From: Pagrus major
Lineage: Eukaryota > Chordata > Actinopteri > Spariformes > Sparidae
Reading direction: 5' to 3'
DNA: 64,000 nucleotides
Assembly: GCF_040436345.1 (NCBI RefSeq)
Contig: NC_133230.1
Location: 12,038,197-12,102,196, forward strand
Positions 1-12,049 of this stretch are shown piece after piece. A program made the translations under genes and the position numbers. The number at the start of each line of letters is the position of its first letter. Positions within the stretch are counted from its first letter, which is position 1. The notes beneath the pieces are model-generated. The model saw only the letters and a program-made list of their open reading frames with translations. It had not been told where the DNA came from and did not search any database.

Positions 1-950
1 CAGTTAGCAACTAACTGGTGAACATAGTGGAGCATTTATCTTACTTTGCGAGGCAGAACCAAAGAAGCTGAGTGATTCGGTCACAAGTGGACAGCTTTAA
101 GCCCGTCAATTCACACCTGGCATTAATTCCAATTTTTTGTACACAAAGAAATATCTTCATGTACGATGTTTGCCGAATCAATAAGTAGGTCTGAATAGTT
201 AAGAATTTGTTGTAGACAGTGTTTCACAAAGTTTATGAAGTCACACCTGACGCACCAAGTCTCTAAATTGAGAATTTTTTAAGGGAGTCTGGGGACTTTT
301 TCCACGGACAACAAAGAAATATCATTTATTAGTTACTGTTTACTGTATTTGTGAATTTAGACATGTTTACCGTCAATATGTTAGATTTTAAAATCGGTGT
401 TGTTCAAACAGCTGCGTGGAAGTATGACCTCAATGCATCTTGGTGATGATTTCAGGATGACTTATAAAGACTTTATTGAGCTTTGCGCTCATCAATATTT
501 CTCTCCAGGAACCAACGCCGTGTTTTTATTAAGTAGAAATGTTAGTTTCCTAGCAACAGTAGCTTATTTCACCGTCAAGATAATTCACAGGAGTAACCTG
601 CAGATTTCAAAGGGTGGGAAATTGAGAGCGATTTGAAAGAGCAATGAAAGCTCTTTGTTGTTTTTCTGACACAAACTCAAGCTTTGCAAAATAAATGCCA
701 CTGGAAACAGAGAAACAGGTCGCCTGGCTTTGTCCAAAGGTTAAAAAAAAAAAAACACCTTGAAAGCCAAGTTAGCTGCAGTAAGAATATTTCTCAAAAT
801 GTCAAACCTTTCCTTTAACTTACTGTGTTATTTGACCGCTTTGCAAACATCTTAATTGCCTTCATTTATCATTTATTGTACACATGCCTCTTACTTTGAA
901 AGGTTGTTTGCAGGCGGTGTTTGTTGATGTTGATGTGATTCTGTTTGCAG
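1..950. other. eloa intron sequence, no gene seen
   Basis: This AT-rich stretch precedes the first visible eloa exon, whose acceptor (TTTGCAG) ends at 950. It holds scattered stop codons, one short poly-A run near 745 and no repeat or RNA gene I can support. A 79-codon open frame at 397-636 shows no family resemblance and is taken as chance. The upstream eloa exons (TFIIS N-terminal domain) lie outside the window. Confidence 0.6.
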
Positions 951-3464
951 GTGGTCGAGGCCGTTCCGACTCTTCCTGAAATCCCTCTGCCAGCGATTCA
1001 ACCCAACTACAGACCTCTGCCCTCCATCGACGTCACACCGCTGTCCCCTCAGAGACGGAAAGGTAAAACTCTCACCTTATTTATGAAACTTCATAGTTGT
1101 TCCTTTTAAACACGATGACATCACATAACATATAACTGTAACTGTAAAGCTGTAAACCTCTGAGGGAAGAATGTAGTTCTTCCTGACGGTTTTCTTGTCA
1201 GTGTAAGCATTTCTGTGTCACCCTGCCCGACCTTCACTCCCTTCCTCACTTTCAGTTCCTGTCTGCAACGACGAGGAGGATGCCGGCTTCACGGGGAAGA
1301 GATTCAACTCTAAGATGGTGGTCTACTCGGGATCGAAGACCTCTTACCTGCCCAAGATGATGACTTTGTACGAGCAGTGCATCCGTGTGCTGCAGAACAA
1401 CATCGACTGTGAGTGGAGCTGCTGTTTATTTTTTTATATTCACATGAACAAAAAAAGCTACAACAACAATCACAGAGTTCCCACTAGATGGCAGTAGAGC
1501 ACCTGTAGATACTATAAAATAAGCCCCAAAATGTGTTAACACTATTATTTTTTATTCTACATTAAATGTCAATCCAATGAATTTCATGTGGAGTAGCGAA
1601 AAAGAGGGCAAGGCTCACCACAAAGGTTAAAAGATAACAAACTCTACGGGATTACCTGATTAATACTCGATCACCATTATGTACTCTTCTGTGGTCACTC
1701 TGCACTCCACCCAGCTATTATCTCAAGTTGAATAAAACAAACAAACACCACAGCACAGGTTTGACTGCTCTGTGCTCTTTTAGCCATCGCTGAGGTGGGT
1801 GGAGTGCCGTTTGAGATCCTGGAACCGGTGCTGGAACGATGTACACCAGAGCAGCTGTATCGCATCGAGCAGAGCAACCAGGTAACACACACACGTCTGT
1901 CTGTGTTTGTATTCTTATGAAGATCCTCATCGACTTAATGCATTGCCCAACCCACTGGTGTCAGACCTGGGGGTCCCGAACACCGCTAGGGGTCGCCAAA
2001 GCTTCACTGTGGGTCACAAAGACTCACAGAGGGCAGAAGTTTTGTTTGTTTTGAGTGTTTGCTGTCAGGTTGAATGAGTCAGTGATCCCTTTTAAATCCT
2101 TTCTTAAAGCATACTATTATCAGAGAGCCTTTCCTGATTCTACCTAGGTTTTAATGTTTTTTTAATCTGTTTTCTTATTCTTTTACCTTTTCTGTTTTTT
2201 TTTATCTATTTTCAGTATTTTAATCTGTTTTAAACTTGATGATATGCATATCTGTTTTATTTTGCAGTCTTTGTGAAGCACATTTTAACAAGGATTTTGA
2301 TAAGTGCTCTATAATCAAAGATTATTATTATCTTGGTCCTCAGTACATGTGTGCATCATAAAGTTCACCAAACACACATCTTTGATCGAGGAAAAAACTA
2401 GAGATGAGACACGAGAAGCAAATGAGTCTGGAGCCTGGGGAGACTGATGGCCTTCCTTGTTTCTTCTTCAGTGGTTCACGGAGGAATCTGACGAGCTGTG
2501 GATGCGTCACTGTCAGCGGGACTTCAAGCGAGAGTCTCCTCAGGAGTACGAGTCGTGGAGGGAGATGTATCTTAGGCTGCACGACGAGCGCGAGGAGCGA
2601 CTGAGGCTGCTCACCCAGAACATTTCCTCCGCACACGCCAACAAGCCAAAAGGTAGGAGAAGCTTGAGGATCTGAATGAACTGAATTTTGTTTTATATTA
2701 ATCACAAACCATTAAATTTCTGGAGTGTTGGTCTTTTTAGTCAAAGTGCTGTGTTTGTCCTGGCAGGACGGCAGGTTAAGATGGCGTTTGTGAATTCTGT
2801 CGCCAAACCGCCACGTGACGTACGCCGCCGCCAGGAGAAGTTTGGGACCACGAGTGGATCATCCTCAGCCTCCACCGCGGCTGCAGCTCCCATCAAGTCA
2901 GTACTCTGCTGCCTCGCCTGTTCACACTGTCTTTACCTCCACAATACAATAGAGGCCTCTCAGCTTGATGAACTCAATATAGACAACATTATCATCTTCG
3001 TTGTAAAGATCCAGTTGTTGACATAGAAACATATATATATATATACCTATGATTACATAAATAGTCCACCATCATTTCTTTCCTGAATTCAGCGCAATCA
3101 CCAACCTTTCGTGTCTTCCTGTCTCTTTCAGAATAAGGCCAGCCACAGACTATTCTGGTGAATCAAGCCGCTCCGCTTCCTCCCAACATACTCCTCCTTC
3201 TAGCTCGTCTCGCTCCTCAGCACCAGGAGGAGGTGGAGGAGTAGGGGGAGGAGGACATGCCGCCCGGGACAAGCCACAGGTCAAAAGTAAGTGTGTGTTA
3301 ACACTCCTGAGCTATAAGTTTAGGATCTTTAAAAGGACAAGAGTTATGTTTCTTTTCAATCTTACAAACAAACAATTTGTTCTTGTCTTCTCCGTCTCGC
3401 AGAAATCGCCCCCATGATGGCCAAAACTATCAAAGCTTTCAAGAACAGATTCTCCCGCCGATAG
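951..3464 (+). CDS. eloa: Elongin A, C-terminal part (7 coding exons)
   Basis: Elongin A is the large subunit of the nuclear Elongin (SIII) complex. It stimulates RNA polymerase II elongation and, through Elongin B/C and Cullin-5, helps ubiquitinate stalled polymerase. Coding exons are 951-1062, 1256-1408, 1784-1881, 2472-2652, 2767-2896, 3132-3286 and 3403-3464. They join in frame to 891 nt (296 aa plus stop), all with GT-AG introns. The BC box that binds Elongin C is visible as [10 protein letters not shown] (1363-1392), followed by the F-box-like [15 protein letters not shown]. The block [11 protein letters not shown] and the C-terminus [10 protein letters not shown] are hallmarks of the family. 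The exon at 3132 encodes a Ser/Gly-rich linker, the part least like the mammalian protein. The 5' half of the gene is missing because the window starts inside it. Confidence 0.96.
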
Positions 3465-3551
3465 TGTGAAAGAGACTTGATGTATTTTATGAATTCCAAC
3501 TGTGTTTTTAATTTAAGTCGAGAAAAATCTTACTGGAGGACCCCTTCATCC

Positions 3552-3586
<35 letters not shown>

Positions 3587-4160
3587 AACACACAGCATCA
3601 TCATTACCCACCAGACATATCAAATTATCTTTTCAGTATTGGTGGAAAAATGTTGTTTTGTTTTGTTTTTTTTAATTTAATAATGGCATTTCTTTTGGGC
3701 ACCTTTTTAAATTAAGTATTTAAATGATGAATGTCGCTCAATGGGTGCGACCTGTGTTGAGAAAATCCTGTCACCAACTTTTTACAAGATGCAAAGGACA
3801 CACAAACACACACAGTCTGTTACTTTTTCTTGTTTTGTAGCGGACATTTTTAAAAGGAATTGCTTGAACTTTTGGGAAATGCGCCAATTTGCTTTCTTGC
3901 TGAGAGCTAGATAAGAACATAGATACCATTCTCATGTCTTTACACTAAACTAGTCAGTGCCCATTTAAAACATGCAGTTTGGCACAGATTATCTGGCAAT
4001 GTGACGCGTTTACAGATCCAGTCTAAATCTATTTTTGATTTACAAAAAAATAAATTCTGAGCCAGAGCAGCTGACAGTGCCGCCAAGCAGCAAGTTGTTG
4101 CATGACACTAATCTCCATTTTGTTTACATCTGCTTCCCAATAAGATCACGAGAGGGTCCC
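3465..4160. other. eloa 3' UTR and downstream sequence
   Basis: Noncoding sequence after the eloa stop. It contains a CA microsatellite and an AATAAA at 4049-4054 that could end the transcript. There are no further coding exons; the short open frames here carry no recognisable domain. Confidence 0.5.
3554..3582. repeat. (AC)n microsatellite
   Basis: Uninterrupted AC dinucleotides in the presumed eloa 3' UTR, about 14 units, followed by degenerate CA-rich sequence. A plain simple repeat. Confidence 0.95.
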
Positions 4161-4167
4161 TGTGCAG

Positions 4168-4242
4168 AGTGCAGAGTCTAAATTGGTGCAATTTGGACAA
4201 GCGACACACTTGTCCAAATTGCACCAATTTAGACTCTGCACT
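4168..4242. repeat. Perfect 34-bp inverted repeat with 7-nt loop
   Basis: Positions 4168-4201 are exactly the reverse complement of 4209-4242, with the loop CGACACA between them. A transcript would fold into a 34-bp stem without mismatch. Similarity stops abruptly outside both arms. It lies 0.7 kb after the eloa stop and could be in an extended 3' UTR. It may be a young fold-back insertion or a hairpin RNA precursor; the sequence does not decide. Confidence 0.9.
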
Positions 4243-4429
4243 TCTTTGGGTCCTCAGCAACAAACCTGCCAAATGTGAACTAGATCGTATTAACAGTTCT
4301 CGAGATATGCAATAAACAGACAGACAGGGGAAACAGCTGGCCTGGCTTTGCACGAAGTAAAAAAAATTCCCACCTACCAGCACCTCTAAAGCTCACTAAT
4401 TAACAGCCATATTTTGTTTGTTTAAAAGG

Positions 4430-5072
4430 CATTAAAGTTCATATTGATAACATTTTTATGTAGACATATCATTTCAAAAGAAATAATACATACAAGCTTG
4501 TAGAAGGTGCAGAATAAAAGTATCTCTTCTCTTTTAAAACATTATTATGATTGTGTCTGTCGGGTCCAAAATGATGGTTTTGTTTATCTCTATGTCAGAA
4601 TTCTGACAGTTGGTTTCCAGCTTCTAACAAGGTTATTGAGCCAGAAGAATAACACTGTTGGTATCATGTGGTATCTGTGTTTCATCAGTGATTTAGAGTC
4701 TTGGTAGTTGTCAGTTTGTGCAATAAAGCATAACATGGTTACATTATGTGGCCAGCATGCTGTACCACCATCTGGCAACTACCAAGGCGGTTGACGTTGA
4801 TGAAACACAGATACCACAAGATAACCATCTCTGTTTACCATTTTCTCACAAACCTTGTTGGTGCTGGAACCAACCGTCAGAATTCTTACACAGAGATCAA
4901 CAAAACAATCATTTTGGACCTGCCAAAGTCTTTTTAATTATTAATTTACACAATCATAATGATGTTTTTAGGAAAAGAGATTTTATTCACCACCTTTCTT
5001 CAAGCTCTGTAGATGTATTATTTTTTTTTAAATGATTTGTCTACATAAAAATATCAATATGACCTTTAGACT
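4430..5072. mobile_element. Fold-back (long inverted repeat) DNA element
   Basis: The left arm (about 4430-4710) and right arm (about 4770-5072) are imperfect reverse complements over nearly 300 bp. Matching landmarks are TTATGTAGACA near 4457 against TGTCTACATAAA near 5038, GGTCCAAAATGATGG near 4563 against the complement ending at 4920, and CAGAATTCTGAC near 4598 against its partner near 4880. There is no transposase frame inside. This is a nonautonomous MITE-like fold-back element; the superfamily is not assignable by eye. Confidence 0.85.
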
Positions 5073-6119
5073 TCAAGTAAAACTGACAAGTCTGGGATCT
5101 GTTGCCAGGCAACCTGTGAAGAAACCAGGTGGTTACTAGTTTACTACTGAAGGTTAGGGTTAATAGTTTGCCACCTAACCTCCTGTGAAATGCAGTATTG
5201 TCATTTTTATTAAACAAATGAGACACTTCCTGTTAGTGAGTGAGCCACCAGGCTATCTGTTCTCTTTTTTCCAGTCTTAATGCTAAGCTAAGCTAACCGG
5301 CCGCTGGATGTAGCATCATGGTTATGGTACAGACATGAGAGTGGTATCGATCATTTCATCTCACTCAAGAAAAGAAAGAAAAGAAAGCAAAAATGGCCTG
5401 TTTCCCAATATATCGAATTTTGCCTCCATGGGACACAAAAACAGAATCATTCTTTTGATTTAAAGAATAGTTGTTTGTTACTTTCCTTCCTGATCAGGCG
5501 ATGAAACATAATGACACTACTTGAGGAAAAACCTTGACGCGCTCTTGTTTTATCTTTTAATGGCATGCATGGTGCAAGTCAGCCGACTCCACCAGAGACA
5601 TCAACTGGCTGGTTAAAGACTCTGCTTTTAAAAACAAACAAACATGCATATTTAAACATGATATCAATGAACGACACACACACAAGCACATTGTAGACTT
5701 ATTTGAACCCTCCTGTGGCTTGAGTCATGTTTTCCTGCTGTTGAATGTGTGTGTCCCTGTTTATATCTGCTTCACTGTGACAAATAGCTTGAGCGAGGGC
5801 TGAGGAGACTGAAGGAAGACAAGAACAAGGAAAAACAACAGTAAAGGAAGGTAGTTGATAGGACGTCTGCACAGCTTCAGTCGACAACAATGATGAGATG
5901 TATTTATTTTCAACACTGGGACCTGGTACCCCACAACATGGGCCTGAAAGGAAGTAGATTTCAAATTGTAATTTTATTAGATTTTAATAAATGTTATATG
6001 GTCATTTTTATTAAAATTGACTTTTTGCCCTTAAATCTTTCTGTGTGGTGTTTTTTTTATCAAGCATCATAAACATCCCGAGTGTCGCCTGGAGAAAGGA
6101 GTTTCTTCATTCTCTCTCT

Positions 6120-6990
6120 GAATGACTGAATACATTCAACACTCACTAAAGTACAATTTTGGTAGGTACTTATACTCTACTCTCTACTTCTACTCCTACA
6201 TTTTGGATGCAGATATATTTATTTGAATGCTTTTGTTACTTTTCAGATTGAGATTATAAATACTAAATATAATTTAGTTAATAAATAATGATGTGAAATT
6301 AGTGAATAAGTATTGTACGTAAATACAAACTTGAGGTTCTTATACGCTGCTTGAGTATTTCATTTTTCTGCTACTTTATACTGCCACTTCACTGTATTTT
6401 GGATACAAAAAAACTTACAGTGATGGAATGTAGCTAAGTATATTTACTCAAGTACTGTACTTGAATACACACTTGAGCTACTTGTACTTTGCTTGAGTAT
6501 TTCCATTTCCTGCTACCTTGTACTTCTACTCCTCTGCATTTTGGATCCAAATATATTGACAGTAATGAATGTAACTAAGTACATTTACTCAAGTACAGTT
6601 CTTACAATTTGGGGCTCTATTCTGAACCCACCAAGGTAAATACAATTAACTACATTTATATTGACTGTCATGGAAAGTAAATTTACTCAAGTAATGTACT
6701 TAAATTAAATGTACTTGAGTATTTTCGGCTACTTTATACTGCCACTTCACTGCTTTTTGGTTTAAAGTATACTGACAATGATGGAATGTAACTAAGTATA
6801 TTTACTTAAGTACAATACTTTACAAATTTCTGTACTGCACTAACCTTACTTGATTATTTCCATTTTCAGCTATTTTATACTCCTCTACATTTTTACACAT
6901 ACTTTACTGTTACTTGTACTTTTTAAACTTAAGTACATTTAATATCTAAGTACTATTTGTATGGGTGACTTTCACTTATTTACCAAAGTA
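6120..6990. repeat. Degenerate AAGTACTGTACTT dispersed repeat, several partial copies
   Basis: The segment repeats the phrases TAACTAAGTACATTTACTC, AAGTACTGTACTT and TTTCTGCTACTTTATAC at irregular spacing, at least four times, just upstream of pithd1. The same family recurs at 12050-12720 and as a fragment near 17100-17225. Its short self-complementary core suggests a MITE family that has inserted into itself. No coding content. Confidence 0.75.
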
Positions 6991-7060
6991 ATGTTTTAAC
7001 AACCTTAACCCTCTTAAAACCCTCTTCAACCACCAGCCTGTTTTATTTTGAAAACCTCGA

Positions 7061-7211
7061 ACCGGAAGTGTTTTTCTAACGTACGCTCGCTTCCGGCCGT
7101 GAAGTGAAACTTACTGACAGCGTTTCACTTTCCCCCAAAAACACTCCGGACGAGCTGCTGCTGTGAGCCACTGGCCCCTCTGCCCGAGCTACCTTCAACA
7201 TAAATAACACG
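7061..7211 (+). promoter_or_regulatory. Probable pithd1 promoter and 5' UTR with ETS-type sites
   Basis: A sharp change from AT-rich repeat to GC-rich sequence occurs about 150 bp before the pithd1 ATG. It contains ACCGGAAGTG at 7061-7070 and CTTCCGGC at 7090-7097, two ETS-family consensus sites in opposite orientation, a common arrangement in TATA-less housekeeping promoters. No TATA box is visible. The transcription start is inferred, not seen. Confidence 0.55.
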
Positions 7212-9297
7212 ATGTCCGGCCACGGTCACGGACACGGACCCGGACAGGGCTGCGGGTGTGCGGCGGAGCACGAGCCCGCGGAGAGGGGCCTGGAGTACGG
7301 ACTGTATCAGCGGATCGACCTGGAGAAGCTGCAGTGCCTGAACGAGAGCAGAGACGGAGACGGAAAGCTGGTGTTCAAACCGTGGGACCGGCGGAACGAG
7401 CGGGACACGGTAACTGTCCGTCTGTGTCCCCTGTGGTGGGACAACAGAGTAAAAAGAAGTTACACGGGTGTCCGCTGCCTGTGTGGCCGCGGTGAGAGCG
7501 CAGGTCTGCGGGGCTGCTGGAGCTGAGAGCCTCGCTGTTGGGGCTGCGCACGCAGTCATTCAACACAACTTTATTAATACCACCGAGGCTGACAGATTAC
7601 AGTAGTCACGACAATAGCAGCCTGACCTCAATTTGGGAACACAAGAGTAACAATACTACAGCGCTTTTACATGTAAACTATTTTTTAACTTGCAATAGTA
7701 AAAGTATTGTCATCAAAACGTCACAAGAAAAGGCACTCATTCAGCAGAAAAGACTATTTGATAATAATAATAATAATAATAATGTGCAACTCTTTGTTTT
7801 CATGACTGAATAAACAAACTGACCATAAAGGACGAATTTCCTACTGCCTTACTTACTGTTTGTATGTGGCGGACCCTGCCACCTTTCTAGCTTCAAACAG
7901 TGTTCTGGAGACCTTATTTTCCTCTGAGAACAGCTTGTTTATTCCATCATGGAAAAACAAATATTTCTGAGTTTGTATTATTACCTCATTAATATTGTAA
8001 ATATCAAAATTCTGAGTTTGATTTTCTTCTCCAAACGTTCCAGTGCGTTCAGTTGTTTCATTTATTTATCAGCATCGTATCACTTTATTGATATGATGCT
8101 TTATACGACACAAAAATAAACAGATATGTTTGTGTCGTCATTGTTGTGACTCATTTATATTTTTTGTTTTAGTATGTCGAGAGCGACGCAGATGAAGAGC
8201 TGCTGTTTAACATCCCGTAAGTCCTAAAATCATCATCATAATTATCATCATGATTAGTCTTAGCTTTAAACCTTTCTCCTGTGTGAACAGATGTTTAGCT
8301 TTCTGAGTTTCTGACTTCTTCTTGTCTGTCACAGTGTCCTGTTTTTTTCTGTCTCTTTGTGGTTTTACCTTGTTGTTGTCAAAGACTGCAGCAAATGTGT
8401 CATCTCTTTCAGTTTTACCGGCAGCGTGAAGCTGAAAGGCATCATCATCTCTGGAGAAGATGACGACTCTCATCCGGCTGAGATACGACTGTGAGTGTCT
8501 GTCACTGCTTCTTTGGTTATTTATTTTTAATATTTACATGTTATTTAACCTTTATTTTCCAAGGAACATTTCCATTTAGATCCAGAATCTCTTTTACAAG
8601 GGAATCATCTTCAAGTGCTGGACTGATTAGACCACTGCCATCACAAAATCATACAATATAAATCTTTTTGATGATCTATCCATTCCTTCTCTTATTGTAC
8701 TCATCTATTCTTATTTTTCATTCCAGGTACAAGAACATCCCTCAGATGTCCTTCGACGACACCGGCAGAGAACCTGAACAAGCCTTCAGGCTCAACAAAG
8801 ACCCCGTCGCTGAGCTGGAATACCCAACAAAGTGAGGGCATGAAAAGTTTCTATCACAGCAGCATCTTCCTATCAGATTCCCAAATCAACACTTTCTGTC
8901 TGTCTCTGTATGAGATGGCATCTAGACAAGCTGTTTCAGGCACACAAAGTAGCTTTAAGTGACACATCTGCCTGATTTTGCCTCAATTTCTAAGGCTTTA
9001 AGATTTGCTAACAACGTATAATTCAGGCAGTTTGAAGGCTGAACAGCAAGACAAAAGATAGATAAAGTAATGTAGCGTGTTGATACAGATTTTTGGGGCT
9101 GATACTGTTATTAAGGAGTAAAATATTGAGCTTGTATATAAGATAGATAACGTGCAAATCCTGGACGCTCAATGACATGATGCAGTGCAATCCAATCTCT
9201 GTGATTTGAGCAAAGAAGCGTTCAAAACGCAAGTGCATCCAACTCTGTCATGCTTGTTTTCACTTCATAGGGATGTGTTTGCATTTCCATTATTTTT

Positions 9298-9340
<43 letters not shown>

Positions 9341-9880
9341 ACACCCACACATACGTCATGGCTCATGATGAACATGTTTGATTTCCCCCATGGTTCATGA
9401 CCAAGTGTCAAACTCCATCCTGCTTTTACAGACACAGACAATTTAGTTTTGCTTCAAGTACGCATTTCCAACATGTTGTCTCCTCCTGTGTCACGATTTC
9501 CAGGATCGCTCGTTTTTCCAACGTTCAGCACCTCTCCATCCACATCTCAAAGAACTTTGGATCAGAGAGCACCAGGGTCTACTACATCGGCCTGAGGGGA
9601 GAATACTCAGAGGTACAGCGTTTGAAAAGAGACTATTGAACCTGTTTGAGTTTATTCCACTTTTTCTGAGAATATAAAATACCTTAAAGGATAAGTTATT
9701 TTCTACTCACTCCCATGCCAATGGAAAGTCGGGTTAACTTTCATAGTCCGCCTGTCTTTGTCTCTTTGTGCTTCTCAGGCTCACAGACATGAAGTGACGA
9801 TCTGTAACTACGAGGCATCAGCAAACCCTGCAGATCACAAAGTGGAGAGCATCATCCCGCAGACCAACTTCATCTCCTGA
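7212..9880 (+). CDS. pithd1: PITH domain-containing protein 1
   Basis: PITHD1 is a small PITH (DUF1000) protein; this fold is shared with thioredoxin-like TXNL1, where it binds the proteasome. Coding exons are 7212-7409, 8173-8216, 8413-8490, 8727-8831, 9504-9612 and 9779-9880, with GT-AG introns throughout. They join to 636 nt, 211 aa, the same length as human PITHD1. The N-terminus MSGHGHGHGPGQG is the family's His/Gly-rich start. The PITH core runs from about residue 25 to 190 with GSVKLKGIIISGE, the IPQMSFDD block and VYYIGLRGEY. The start is the first ATG in the GC-rich leader. Poly(A) signals lie at 10131-10136 and 10226-10231. Intron 1 carries a repeat fragment (7858-8035) and intron 5 a fold-back end fragment (9686-9758). 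Confidence 0.96.
7858..8035 (-). repeat. Copy of the dispersed repeat also found at 58157-58393
   Basis: Read on the minus strand this part of pithd1 intron 1 matches the element near 58160-58330: shared phrases are GAATAAACAAGCTG, CAGAGGAAAATAAGGTC and AATATTAATGAGG-like sequence. The segment around 7865-7905 (GGACCCTGCCAC) lies in the opposite orientation to the rest, so this copy has an internal inversion. Nonautonomous element, no coding capacity. Confidence 0.65.
9299..9338. repeat. (CA)n microsatellite
   Basis: About 20 CA units in pithd1 intron 4, followed by a few CCCACA variants. Confidence 0.95.
9686..9758. repeat. Terminal fragment of a fold-back MITE
   Basis: The phrase TTAAAGGATAAGTTA followed by ACTCACTCCCATGCCAATGG matches, in complement, the right end of the fold-back element near 61995-62060. 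It lies in pithd1 intron 5 without its partner arm, so it is a solo or truncated copy. Confidence 0.55.
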
Positions 9881-10299
9881 AAGTTTCAGAGAGTCGGGAA
9901 GAAGAGGAGAGAGAAGGTGGAGGTGAAGGAGAGGTTTCTGTGATGTCTGCCTGACAGGTGTCAAAAAGTCAAAGATGAGTCCAACGCTGCATACCGGCAG
10001 GTTGATTGACCTCGACCGGAGGCTGAGCACGAATATCTGAAGACCAGAGAGCTTCAGAAGTGTCTGGAAGATGTTGCTCTGTTTTCTATCGCAATTAAGG
10101 ATGAGGCTTGATGTGGGCAGAAAGCTTAATAATAAACGCATGAAACATTCGACACTCAGATATATTCTGTTGTTAGCAGTTTAACCTGTATACTCTGATT
10201 CATGTCTAATGATATCCACAGCTTCAATAAAGTGACAGCTACTCTTCAAAACAATGATGAAGGCTGGAAATAAACCAAATGATGGTCCTGTTTGAGTAA
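9881..10299 (+). promoter_or_regulatory. pithd1 3' UTR with two poly(A) signals
   Basis: After the pithd1 stop the sequence stays free of repeats up to two AATAAA hexamers, 10131-10136 and 10226-10231, either of which could end the transcript. No GT-rich downstream element could be singled out. Confidence 0.6.
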
Positions 10300-10580
10300 T
10301 TAAAGGAGACCTTTTATGCTTTTGCATTTTTTTCCTTTACTTCAGTGTGTTATGTAGGTTCTTGTAGTCCGCACCGACAGAAGCTCCTCTTCCACAGAAA
10401 ACACTGCTCCTGAACGCCTTTTCAGTAGTCCTGCCTTTAATTCTGTGACTTTGTGACATGACACTACATCACCATGTACCACTTTTGCATAATTTATGCC
10501 TAGAAGCTAGTTTGGCACGTAAGAATTGATTTAGCACAGCTGCTCTGTTGTTGTTAGTGGTGCTGGTTCAGGCATGTCTG
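10300..10580. repeat. Dispersed repeat, copy 1 (pair with 18250-18545)
   Basis: Shares long collinear phrases with 18250-18545: CACAGAAAACACTGCTCCTG, TTTGCATAATTTATGCCT, TTGGCACGTAAGAATT and CAGCTGCTCTGTTGTTGT. Starts with AAAGGAGACC-type sequence like other MITE ends in the window. A nonautonomous family; only two copies are seen here. Confidence 0.8.
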
Positions 10581-10802
10581 AGCTGACCAATCCGAGCAAT
10601 CAATCAAAGAGACAGGAGCATTTCAGACAGGGGGAATACAGTGCTGCAGCACAGGACAGAATGAGAAAACTGGTGTGTTTGTGGAGTATTAAAGCATGTA
10701 AACCTGTTCCAGCAGTTACCTAAAATAAAGTTACTAACCTGAAAATGAACATATGTCTCGTTTAAAGACTTTGTTTGCCATGTTTACACCCTGGATTTAA
10801 AA

Positions 10803-11216
10803 GTACAATCCTGATTCCAAAAATGTTGGGATGCCGTTTAGAACAGAATGTAAATGTTTTACCTTTATCAACTTCATTGATTTTTGTAAATATATGCTTA
10901 ATCTGAATTTAATGTCAGTAAGAAGTTTCTAACGGGTTGTGACAGGAGCGACGAAAAACAGAACGTTTTCATCCCACAGGTGAACAGGTTCCCTGGTAAC
11001 AGGTGATAGTACCATGATCGGGTATGAAAGGGGCATCCTCGAAAGGCTCAGTCATTCACAAGCAAGGATGGGGCGAGGTTCAGTACTTTGTGAAACACAT
11101 GATAGTATAAAGGATATTACTACATGGGCTCAGGGACACATAAAATTGCTGGCGGTAGTCAGATTTTATTGCCATTTTACAGTATCCCAACTTTTTTGGG
11201 AATTGGGGTTGTAGCT
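10803..11216. mobile_element. MITE with 28-30 bp terminal inverted repeats
   Basis: The left end TACAATCCTGATTCCAAAAA is the inverted partner of the right end near 11185-11216 (TTTTTTGGGAATTGGGGTTG then TA). Both ends begin and finish with TA, compatible with a TA target-site duplication as in Tc1/mariner or ISL2EU elements. The interior, about 350 bp, encodes nothing convincing. The 66-codon frame at 11014 is inside it and is rejected as a gene. Confidence 0.75.
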
Positions 11217-12049
11217 TTACACAATGATTCTTAGGTATAAAAAACCTCTGTAGAAAAAGATACACTACATAAATAGATAGATACACCTTTTAAATGCCTT
11301 TAATTTAATATATCGCCTATAAAACTAGATTATTTGCCCTTTGTAAAGCCATCACATTGTTTACTAACTAGTGCTGGATATTTTCTGCCACCTAGTGGTT
11401 TGTTTAGTGATTGATGTCTTGTTTGAGCAGGTTTCTGTAGTCCAAATTAAATTAAAATCTATTTGTCTTTCCTCAGTTTGTCTCTGAGATGAATTCTCAA
11501 CAGCTGCATGGTGTGTTGACAGTAAATTAAATAAAACAGCTGCTGGAAAATGGAGAGGGATTGATGGGAAGCCTGTGTGAAGGTATTGAGACTCAGGATT
11601 GGACCAGGTCCAAGGCTTCCTGCAGTAGAGGTCTGTGCTCTTCTTTTATTCACAGCAGCAGCAGCAGCAGCAGCAGCAGCTGACATTAACAGGCTGAGCT
11701 CCTCTGCAGTAACACTTTAATACAAACATGTCACCTCCATGTTGCCATTTGACAAAGCTGTTAGACCAAAGATTATTGCTGTGTTCTTCTCTCCACACCT
11801 TCCACTTTCTCCGCAAAGGAGTTATTATGTCATTTATGATTTCATTGCGTTAGTAATGCAGTGTGTCATCATGCAGGGGCAGTCCGAGTGCATTATGGGG
11901 ATGTGTAAGCTGAGTGTGGAGGTTTATATGTGAGGGGAAAACATGATGTTTGAGCTTGACAAGATTGTAAAAAATAAAAGAAAATGGAAGAGTTTGGTTC
12001 CTGAAATGGTTCAGGTAACTGTTTAACCAGTGAGGGAGGAAGTATTCAG
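11217..12049. repeat. Intergenic sequence with a (CAG)n tract at 11653-11681
   Basis: Between the MITE and the next repeat block the only clear landmark is about nine CAG units. On the minus strand this reads as polyalanine in a short open frame, but no splice or family support accompanies it, so it is treated as a simple repeat. Confidence 0.7.

Noticed and set aside
397-636. 79-codon open frame upstream of the first eloa exon
   Set aside because: No splice borders matching the eloa phase and no family resemblance; lies in an intron.
6120-6990. Regularly spaced repeated words that could suggest a CRISPR-like array
   Set aside because: Spacing is irregular, units are degenerate, and the genome is a vertebrate; it is a dispersed repeat cluster.
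11459-11686. Minus-strand frame starting with polyalanine
   Set aside because: Produced by the (CAG)n repeat; no splice or family support.
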